Shown: one piece after another, positions 24,149 through 31,038 of the stretch
Numbering within the stretch: the first letter of the stretch is position 1
Layout of the letters: each line of letters begins with the position of its first letter
Assembly (NCBI GenBank): GCA_029860075.1
Contig: JAOUBX010000019.1
Location: 1-62,923, forward strand
From: Deltaproteobacteria bacterium
GTDB lineage: Bacteria > Desulfobacterota > JADFVX01
Direction: 5' to 3'
Length of the DNA: 62,923 nucleotides
Translations under genes and position numbers: made by a program
Notes under the pieces: model-generated
What the model was told of the DNA's origin: nothing
The model's database searches: none
What the model saw: the letters and a program-made list of their open reading frames with translations, nothing else

Positions 24149-26215
24149 CTATGATCTTTCATCTATAAAGTCAGCCCCTCTCATCCAGCCCGTTAAACCA
24201 ATCAGGGCACCATCTACTACTTCAATTTTTGCTTTCCCGGCTAACGGATTCGTTCCTGGAACATCATATAAGTGCGTCCCGTCTGTCACTTTAACTCTTG
24301 TGTTTTCGGGTATTCTGTCCTCTATTAAATTATTTATGTCTATCCAGCCAGTTAAGCCTCTACTGTTGCCGTATACTACTTCTATTTTTGCTTTTCCGGC
24401 CAATGGATTCATACCTGGAACATCATACAAATGCGTCCTGTCAGTAACTACAACTCTTGTGTTCTCAGGAATATGGGGCCCTATAACACCGTTATCATAA
24501 TAAATAGACGAACCTCCTGGTTTTACTAATGCAATATTATTATCATAATCAATGTTTGCCCCTCCGGGTTTTATTAATTTTACATTAACTAGAGGTAAAT
24601 TTACAGTATCTGCTCCAGTAGAGGTTTTTGAGGCATTCCAAATTTCAGCGGCTTTCATAAAGGTAGATGAAGGAACACCTTGAGAAACTACCTGAAGAGG
24701 AATTTTAGTGAAATTACTTGTTGAATCAGTTCGCCATCCCCATCTTACTGAACCATAATAAGTACCAGCTTGAGTACCTTTTGTCGCCAAAGCCGTTGTT
24801 TCAAATATATGTCTGGAATCTTTTGCTGCTCCGCTTCTTGTCGGTTTATCTATCAATGTGGCATCCTTATGTTTAGAACCAGACTTATCAGTATAATGAT
24901 ATCCAAGACTTCCCCAATTAGCAGAGATATTAGTGTCATCTAAAGAAGCACTAGGTTTTGTTTTTACCGGATAAATAGGATTATTATAAGTAGCAGCTCT
25001 ATCTATCGCAGTCCCTTCATCAGTTTCACCTGCACCAGTATTGATGTTAATAGCATCTGCTGCTCCAATATTTCTGAGGGCAGCGCCAGGAGTTAAACTT
25101 ATCTTTTTATTAACGATCCCCTGTACAGATTGTGTCAGTCCAATTAGTTCTGCATCAACATTATTCCCAGGCGTAAATTTTAATTTAATGTCAACTCCGC
25201 GAACCCCCGTTGCAGGTGGATATACGGTTCCCCTAGAATCTTTATCTTTCCTTAAATCGTACTGGTCGGTATCCCAGGTGCCACCAGAAGTAGTTACTGC
25301 ACGTTGAATAACACTATTTTTTGCCTGGACCGTCCTCAAAGAATTTCTAATTCCCAGACTGGGAGACAGGTATTTTGATATTTTTTCTCCTCTTACGGTT
25401 TTCTCCCCAAAATTATCTGCTTTCGCTTCCAGACCTTTATTTTCACTGACGGCAAACCCTTTTCTCACGACACTAGCAGGTCTAACTACGCCACTTCCCT
25501 GCTGAACCGTGTGAGTCAACTCATGCGCAAGCAGGCGCTTACCACCAGCACTATCTGGTGAATACTGGCCTGAACCAAAGACAATGTCCCGCCCTACGGT
25601 AAAGGCCCTTGCATTAATCCTTCCGGCCAAATGGTTTGCATTTGAATCATTATGAACTCTCACACCACTAAAATCAGCGCCAAAGCGGGGTTCCATAAAT
25701 AAACGGGTAGATTCAGTCAGCCGTTGACCTCTACCACGCATGGACTGAATACCCGATGCAACATCAGCAGTCACGGCAGACGTTGCACCCGGCTGTTCCT
25801 TTGCCTGCATAAGATTATTTTGTTCTTCATCGGTTTGGCGCTGGAGTCCATCTTCACATGTCGAGCATATACGTTGGACAGTATTATTATCAGCAACACT
25901 GCCAGTGACTGAAGGGGGCGAGTTGCTTGTCAGTTCGGAAAACTGTGAATTCAAATCCGGCATTCTCATAACATGGTCCGCCACCCGGTTGGCTTCCCGT
26001 TCGTATTTATCGTTGGGAACAGCGATTTTTAGCTTGGCCTGCAATTCTCCCGGCTCATGCATCTGCTGCACGGCGGCATTGCCAAGTTGGCGCTGGACCA
26101 GTAAAAGTGGGGCTTGCGGTGAAAAGGAGTGTTGCACCGCAGCCTTCGGCGAGGAAGCAGGCGTGGCGCTGCTTTTGGAGTCGCCCTTTTTTGATGTAAA
26201 TGTTCTTTGATTCAT
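24149..26215 (-). CDS. eCIS_core (DUF4157) effector 4 with tandem SH3-like repeats, 688 aa
   Basis: The start at 26215 (MNQRTFTSKKGDSKSSATPA) aligns with the sister effectors and has the same AAGAGGG ribosome site; a longer in-frame start exists at 26251. The leader (LLLVQRQLGNAAVQQMHEPG) is followed by VQRICSTCEDG, so here there is Cys where the sisters have UGA. The eCIS_core domain ends KRLLAHELTHTVQQ. A middle domain beginning TSGGTWDTDQYDLRKDKDSR seems, from memory, to recur in eCIS_core proteins; its function is unknown. Two near-identical SH3-like repeats close the protein (THLYDVPGMNPLAGKAKIEV and THLYDVPGTNPLAGKAKIEV), each ending LTGW, a typical wall- or ligand-binding module. Confidence 0.9.
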   Translation of the reverse strand: MNQRTFTSKKGDSKSSATPASSPKAAVQHSFSPQAPLLLVQRQLGNAAVQQMHEPGELQAKLKIAVPNDKYEREANRVADHVMRMPDLNSQFSELTSNSPPSVTGSVADNNTVQRICSTCEDGLQRQTDEEQNNLMQAKEQPGATSAVTADVASGIQSMRGRGQRLTESTRLFMEPRFGADFSGVRVHNDSNANHLAGRINARAFTVGRDIVFGSGQYSPDSAGGKRLLAHELTHTVQQGSGVVRPASVVRKGFAVSENKGLEAKADNFGEKTVRGEKISKYLSPSLGIRNSLRTVQAKNSVIQRAVTTSGGTWDTDQYDLRKDKDSRGTVYPPATGVRGVDIKLKFTPGNNVDAELIGLTQSVQGIVNKKISLTPGAALRNIGAADAININTGAGETDEGTAIDRAATYNNPIYPVKTKPSASLDDTNISANWGSLGYHYTDKSGSKHKDATLIDKPTRSGAAKDSRHIFETTALATKGTQAGTYYGSVRWGWRTDSTSNFTKIPLQVVSQGVPSSTFMKAAEIWNASKTSTGADTVNLPLVNVKLIKPGGANIDYDNNIALVKPGGSSIYYDNGVIGPHIPENTRVVVTDRTHLYDVPGMNPLAGKAKIEVVYGNSRGLTGWIDINNLIEDRIPENTRVKVTDGTHLYDVPGTNPLAGKAKIEVVDGALIGLTGWMRGADFIDERS

Positions 26216-26234
26216 GGATTGTCTGTCCCTCTTT

Positions 26235-26537
26235 TCATTTTCCCCTTTCATTCATCAGCCGGCACATCAATAGCCACTGAAAGGCGCTGAACCAGGCAAT
26301 AACCAGCGCCGTCAGGAAGCAGTCGATAAACCACCAATATTGAAACAATCCTGGCCGGTAAAGAGCAACCAGGGCAAAGGCTGTCAAGTGGCCGAAGCAA
26401 TAGCCGCAGCAGAGCATTTTCCCTTAAAAGGCGTTCTTCCCCTTTATCCACTCCCGCAACGGCAAAAAAAGTTTCATTTCGGCAACGGTAAAGGGGATAG
26501 ACGCCGTGACAAGGGAAAGATAAATGACCGCTTTCAT
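26235..26537 (-). pseudogene. Small DUF1360-like membrane protein gene with internal UAA
   Basis: From an ATG at 26537 the frame gives MKAVIYLSLVTASIPFTVAE, then LPLREWIKGKNAF, a UAA (26424-26426), and continues in the same frame as GKMLCCGYCFGHLTAFALVA to a stop at 26235 (end AFQWLLMCRLMNERGK). The joined product, about 100 aa with three hydrophobic segments and a CCGYC motif after a basic LREW loop, resembles DUF1360 membrane proteins. A single TTA-to-TAA change would explain the stop; alternatively the 60-aa downstream part (26235-26417) is made alone. Its stop leads straight into the effector 4 ribosome site. Partial copies lie before effectors 1 and 3. Confidence 0.6.
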
Positions 26538-26764
26538 CCCGGCTGCGCTAACAGCCGCCGCTGCAATGCGCCACAGGGCGCAGCATATATTTCTTTGTCC
26601 ATTTGTTCATGTTGTAGTCCTTTCATTCTATAAAACGGTCGCTGTTCCTCTTTGCCGATATGAGGTAGCCTTTGCTGGAATGTTACCTTGATTCCAAATG
26701 TTTGAGAAAAACCCTGTAAACTTCCCTTTTATTGTTAGAAACCATGCACTTTCCTGGTCTGTGT

Positions 26765-27760
26765 TCATGGGCTGGCCGTTAAATTTCCCCGAGAGTCTAC
26801 GCCCACTGAAATTGATATCGTCTTGGTATCAACAACTTGATTGGTCCCTCCATCGAGTATTTCAATAGTTTGTGTAACATCTTGAACGAATCCCTGAGGA
26901 CTATTGCCTCCCGTTATCGCAATGTCCCCTGGTCCATCTACCCAGACTAGTGTTTTGTCGCATGCTCCAATAGGGTTTATTCGTGCTGCCTTGGTCCAGG
27001 CGTTCCCCTGGAGCGGGGTAACTGGCCGATGGACTGTGCGTCGTGGGGCTTGCCCATCTCGTGTAACAGTAATGACTTCAGATTGGCGTAAAATGCAGGG
27101 ATTTCGAGAAGTTTCGCATATTTCCCAGTCTGCGAAAAAGAGAAAATGCCCTGCAGTAAACATTCCAGCCGGTATTCCGGGAGCAGCCATGTTGCTGTAT
27201 TTGAATGGTCCCGTTGATGCGCGGCGGGGCGCTGAAAGATTTGCCTGCCGGCGTAAGCTATTTCTATTCAGGAAATTGTTACCATGACGCTCCATATCGG
27301 CATAAGGTGTACCAACTTGATGGCTATCCAGTGAAGCGATGGGAACGCGGTACCTAGTTCCGCTAGAACAAACCTGACATCCCGAACAACCTGGGGTACT
27401 CGGATTCACAGCCGGACTTTGGGCTACTTCTTCCGGGTTCAGTTCCAGCCTTCCTATGGAACTTTCTGAGGCTGAGTTCGAAATTTGTGATTTTAAATTT
27501 TCAGCCCCGGACTCTCTTGTCCACGTCACCGGGTCATCCTTTTGCTCGTATTTGTCGTTGGGAGCACCTCTTTTCAATTTGGCCTTCAGTTGCCCGGACT
27601 CATACATATGCTGCAAGGTGGCATTACCGAGTTGGCGTTGGAGTTGCAACAGTGGGTCCTGCCGTGAAAAGGAGGGCCCAGTCGCAGTCTTTCGAGAGAA
27701 AGCAGGCATAACGCTGTTTTTGGAGTCAGCCTTTTTTGATAAAGATCTTCTTTGATTCAT
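26765..27760 (-). CDS. Effector 5: eCIS leader without the eCIS_core domain, 331 aa
   Basis: The first 75 residues (MNQRRSLSKKADSKNSVMPA; LLQLQRQLGNATLQHMYESG; LKRGAPNDKYEQKD) are the same leader as in the other effectors, but the DUF4157 domain with its HELTH motif is missing. Instead a linker with CSGCQVCSSGT leads to an unrecognised all-beta-looking domain (ADWEICETSRNPCILRQSE; VWVDGPGDIAITGG). It shows that leader and core domain can be separated and supports the leader as the transport signal. No UGA interruption. The region 26538-26764 upstream of the next array member holds no recognisable gene. Confidence 0.82.
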   Translation of the reverse strand: MNQRRSLSKKADSKNSVMPAFSRKTATGPSFSRQDPLLQLQRQLGNATLQHMYESGQLKAKLKRGAPNDKYEQKDDPVTWTRESGAENLKSQISNSASESSIGRLELNPEEVAQSPAVNPSTPGCSGCQVCSSGTRYRVPIASLDSHQVGTPYADMERHGNNFLNRNSLRRQANLSAPRRASTGPFKYSNMAAPGIPAGMFTAGHFLFFADWEICETSRNPCILRQSEVITVTRDGQAPRRTVHRPVTPLQGNAWTKAARINPIGACDKTLVWVDGPGDIAITGGNSPQGFVQDVTQTIEILDGGTNQVVDTKTISISVGVDSRGNLTASP

Positions 27761-27835
27761 GGCTTGTGTGTCCCTTTATCCCGATTCGGGGGAAATGCAC
27801 CGGCAGTGATTCAATTAAAATCATTTAGCGCATCA

Positions 27836-29722
27836 TCAGGCATTATGATAGATCCGGTTGCACTGAGCATCACTTAAGGTTACCGTTGCGCGGGGACGGC
27901 CGTGCATAATTCCGGGTAGCGTATGCCGTTCCAGAGAATCCCGGTCAATCAATTGATGACCCAGTTCATGGGCTAACGTATCCAGGCTGCCGCTATTATT
28001 AACCACCGATTTTCGACGGTTTAAAGCGTGGGTGCCGGCGCGGGTGGAGCAAGAGAATCCACCACCGGCAATGCCCGTAACTGTCGCGACAAAGTAAGCG
28101 CTGATTTTACCGGTTCCCATTCCATACTCCGCCCTTCCGCCCCGATACATTCGGCGTTCCTCCGCCGTAACCGAGCCGCAACTGCTGCCTGAACGCAAAT
28201 CAGTATCGCCACCCAGCCAGGTTGTCGTAAAGGGCGCCGCCGCCCGGCTGTCATCGGCATTAACGCCATGCTGAATACGTACATTGCATTGGGAAAATAT
28301 GGAATTGGCAACCGCAATTTGAGTCGACGGATTATGGGTCGAGCCGACCAGTTTCAGCGTATCGACAACAACCGTCTTTTCGGCACGTGTCCGCCGTGCA
28401 CCCGGCGGCGCCTGCGCGGCTACGCCGGCGACCAGACCCAGCATCAGGTTAGCTCGCCTTAGATTTGATTGTTGTTCGGCGCTCAGCGTGGCGGGCGCCG
28501 CCGCCAGGGCCGTTCGTATTTCCGCTAATATGGCGGCACCATCGCGTTGCGCGGCTAATAATGAAATGCCCCGGTTGACCATCCAGTTCATAAATGAAAG
28601 CGCCACGTCAAATCTGCCCGCGCCCAGTTGACGAAAGGTTTCTCGAATGAACGGCAGCGCAGCTATTGCGTTGGTTTTAGCCTGAGCAGTTAAATGTATC
28701 CCCCGTCCGCCGGCGTCGGTTTCTCTGGCCAGGAATGCCCGCACATCAGCCGTTAATGTCGCCGGCGCCACCGCCGCAGTAGCGGTAGCAGGCGTATCCA
28801 ATAGGGGCAACCACGCCGCCTCAAATCCGGTCGATAAAGTCCGAATAATGCCGGGATGTAATGTGGCTACGCCCGTTACTTCATCTATCAGCACGGGCAA
28901 GGGAAATCTAAGGCCTGCTTGCCACCGGTTCATATTGGGCAAGCGAAGATAATAACGATTATAAGCCATTAATCCTTTGGCCAGAATCTCCTCATCAATG
29001 ATATCCAGGGGCACAGGGGCCGTTGCGCCCGGTGCGGTAAAGGGCGTCGCTGTTGTCCATAAGGGCAATAATAATCTGGCCATCATCCTGAACGTAAGGT
29101 TTGCCCCGATAATGATATTCAGACGGCCGGCACGCGGATAACGCAATCCTCCCGCAATGGTAACCGGTCCTACTCTGGTGTCCGTCACGTTAGTGGGGTA
29201 AAATTGAAGTCCCGTCCCCGGCGTTATTCCCAGGGCCATGGTTCGGCCGACTGCGCCGGGGTCGGCGCGATAAATGGTATTTTTATCCGCTTTCGTTTTA
29301 ATATAATGATCGCGCAAGGCAGGCCCGGCATGTCCCTGTTGCGCAACATGCGCCAATTCATGTGCCATCAAAGACTTGCCTTCCCTGCTGTGCGGCTCAT
29401 ATTGACCGGTGCCAAAGACAACATCCCGCCCCAGGGTAAATGCCCTTGCATTAACACTTTGCGCCAAATAGGCGGCACTCGAACCTTCGTGAATACGAAC
29501 ACCACTAAAGTCAGCCCCGAAGCGGGGCTCAAAAAAGGCCCGGGAAGATTCGGAGAGAGGTCTTCCGCCGCCTTGAAGCGAAGAAATACCCGAAACGGTG
29601 TCGGGCGTAACTCCCGACGCTGCAGCCATATCCTTACGCTGGATGACAGGCGTAATCTGCTCTGAAATCGGTTTTAGCCTTATTTCCTCTTCGTCCCCGG
29701 ACCGGGAACAGTTATCCTTCAT
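27836..29722 (-). CDS. eCIS_core (DUF4157) effector 6, main part after in-frame UGA: C-terminal metzincin-like protease
   Basis: In frame with 29723-29992 across one UGA; recoded length 718 aa with U at 90. It begins MKDNCSRSGDEEEIRLKPIS, has the eCIS_core domain (KSLMAHELAHVAQQ, with HELAH) and ends with a second zinc-protease signature DTLAHELGHQLIDRDSLERH followed by LPGIMHGRP, which resembles HExxH plus a Met-turn. The region between is Ala/Leu/Thr-rich and helical. It is the effector closest to the system B structural genes and the most divergent of the UGA-containing set. The C-terminal peptidase is the probable toxic activity; substrate unknown. Confidence 0.9.
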   Translation of the reverse strand: MKDNCSRSGDEEEIRLKPISEQITPVIQRKDMAAASGVTPDTVSGISSLQGGGRPLSESSRAFFEPRFGADFSGVRIHEGSSAAYLAQSVNARAFTLGRDVVFGTGQYEPHSREGKSLMAHELAHVAQQGHAGPALRDHYIKTKADKNTIYRADPGAVGRTMALGITPGTGLQFYPTNVTDTRVGPVTIAGGLRYPRAGRLNIIIGANLTFRMMARLLLPLWTTATPFTAPGATAPVPLDIIDEEILAKGLMAYNRYYLRLPNMNRWQAGLRFPLPVLIDEVTGVATLHPGIIRTLSTGFEAAWLPLLDTPATATAAVAPATLTADVRAFLARETDAGGRGIHLTAQAKTNAIAALPFIRETFRQLGAGRFDVALSFMNWMVNRGISLLAAQRDGAAILAEIRTALAAAPATLSAEQQSNLRRANLMLGLVAGVAAQAPPGARRTRAEKTVVVDTLKLVGSTHNPSTQIAVANSIFSQCNVRIQHGVNADDSRAAAPFTTTWLGGDTDLRSGSSCGSVTAEERRMYRGGRAEYGMGTGKISAYFVATVTGIAGGGFSCSTRAGTHALNRRKSVVNNSGSLDTLAHELGHQLIDRDSLERHTLPGIMHGRPRATVTLSDAQCNRIYHNA

Positions 29723-29725
29723 TCA
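29693..29725 (-). promoter_or_regulatory. Candidate bacterial SECIS element with UGA, effector 6
   Basis: UGA at 29725-29723, 13 nt, then the same 17-nt hairpin (29709-29693). Although this gene differs from the other three in leader and in third-codon positions farther downstream, the hairpin itself is unchanged, which is what selection on RNA structure would give. Confidence 0.62.
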
Positions 29726-29992
29726 GCCGGGTTTTCGCTGAATCTGCGGATCGGGCATCCGCATCACCCCGTCGGCAATGCTGTCGGCCTCACGCTCGTA
29801 TTTGTCGTTGGGAGCGCCTATTTTCAGCCTGGCCTGGATAAGGTTTTGCATTCCCTCGTTGCCCAGGCTGCGTTGAAGCAGCTTTAATGGTGACTGCACC
29901 GCTGAATTGGTTTCCGGCGCAGACCGGGGTTTGCCCGCCGGACCCATTTCGGCAGAAGTCTTTTGATTAAACTGAATATTTTTTTGCTTCAC
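29723..29992 (-). CDS. N-terminal leader of effector 6 (ends at recodable UGA), 89 aa
   Basis: A divergent leader, starting MKQKNIQFNQKTSAEMGPAG and containing LLQRSLGNEGMQNLIQARLK, then KIGAPNDKYEREADSIADGV and IQRKPG before the UGA. Only the last about 35 residues are close to the leaders of effectors 1-3. The start codon lies 31 nt after the stop of the last system B gene, so the effector array is continuous with operon B. Confidence 0.83.
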   Translation of the reverse strand: MKQKNIQFNQKTSAEMGPAGKPRSAPETNSAVQSPLKLLQRSLGNEGMQNLIQARLKIGAPNDKYEREADSIADGVMRMPDPQIQRKPG

Positions 29993-30023
29993 AGAAAACC
30001 TTCCTCCTATAGCAAGATCCAGG

Positions 30024-30974
30024 TCAAAGGTTCATTATCTCTCCCAGCGTCATATCCTTTAGCCGTTCGTCATCGAGGGCGACCTGGAGGACCGAAAGTT
30101 CGTCCTGGAATATCTCCGCCTCTCTGGCCGAAACATCAGGTGAGGCAACAGCCCGGGAAATATCTTCAGGGGCAGAAGCAAGTATATCGCTTATGCTGCG
30201 GCCGCCCAGGGCGGCAAAGGGGGCCAGGGCGGCTTTCATCCCCATTACCATTCTTGCCTTTGCCCGAAACTCCCGGAGTTTTACCGTCGGAACAGCTGAT
30301 TCGGGAACCAAAGGGTCAGCCAGCGCCATGTCTCCCATTGTATTTATCCCGTCACCTTTCAGGGCCGCTGCATATTCCTCCCCCACACCATCAATGTTAA
30401 TCACAGGAAGGTCCGAACCCAGGCCGGTCAGTTCCTCTCTGGAAACGGCCCCGCCCCGGAAATTCAGTCTCAACCGGCGGACAAGCTTCATCCCCGGCGA
30501 AAGGTCGATACGGGGATGGGTAACATGGTTTATCATGATTCCGCTGTTAGCCCTCTCCGTTGCATTTCCTCCGAAAAGGCCGAACTCCCTGATTGTAAGA
30601 GGGCCGGAAGATGAAAGATCTTCATGGGCGATCTCAACAGTCGCCTCCAGCGTGCCCGTCGGCTTTTTTGCGGGCCTGCCGCGACCATCAAGATAGACTA
30701 TCCCCTCTTCAGTAATAGCCTTTCGAAAAACCTCCCTCACTAACGCAACATCGGTCAGCAGCGGCACGGGACGTTTTGAGTCCCAACCTTCCTCCCCCCT
30801 GCCAAAGGCAAGGAAGAGCCCCCCCCGGGCCACGCTCTCCCCTTTCACCAGCATGGAAAGAAGGAGGCTGCAGCTGTCTACAACAAGGTTGGAGCGCCAG
30901 CGGCTATTTAAAAGTGCCTGGCCCTGACCATCTGCGACAACATCCCGATAATAACCTTTAATAAGTTGAGACAT
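30024..30974 (-). CDS. System B fibre-like/accessory protein with C-terminal helix-hairpin-helix-like region, 316 aa
   Basis: The N-terminal about 175 residues are paralogous to the 174-aa product of 35942-36466: both have a WRSN(L/I)(V/I)VD segment, KGES, a GWDS or SWDS motif after a GxGxE segment, and an REFGLFG motif. The C-terminal about 130 residues (ITGLGSDL-like; VINIDGVGEEYAAALKGDGI) resemble a DUF4332/helix-hairpin-helix module. I infer a tail-fibre or particle-surface component from the position near the end of operon B. No signal peptide. It is the last structural-type gene before the effectors. Confidence 0.75.
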   Translation of the reverse strand: MSQLIKGYYRDVVADGQGQALLNSRWRSNLVVDSCSLLLSMLVKGESVARGGLFLAFGRGEEGWDSKRPVPLLTDVALVREVFRKAITEEGIVYLDGRGRPAKKPTGTLEATVEIAHEDLSSSGPLTIREFGLFGGNATERANSGIMINHVTHPRIDLSPGMKLVRRLRLNFRGGAVSREELTGLGSDLPVINIDGVGEEYAAALKGDGINTMGDMALADPLVPESAVPTVKLREFRAKARMVMGMKAALAPFAALGGRSISDILASAPEDISRAVASPDVSAREAEIFQDELSVLQVALDDERLKDMTLGEIMNL

Positions 30975-31038
30975 AGCTAAATTTATGTAAATAATTTATT
31001 TTTTCCTGTGGGTTTCATTATCTCAAAACGGCGGTATT

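Noticed and set aside
26424..26426. Recoding of the internal UAA in the small membrane protein gene
   Set aside because: UAA is not known to be recoded in bacteria and no RNA structure is evident; a nonsense mutation is simpler, and partial copies show the gene is decaying.
26248..26451. 67-codon minus-strand frame overlapping the membrane-protein remnant
   Set aside because: It is an alternative frame of the DUF1360-like sequence; the homologous copies support the other frame.
18910..29725. Global reassignment of UGA as a sense codon
   Set aside because: UGA is a clean stop elsewhere in the window, e.g. at the end of the gp25 gene at 8081, where the next gene continues in another frame. 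Only the four effector positions look recoded.
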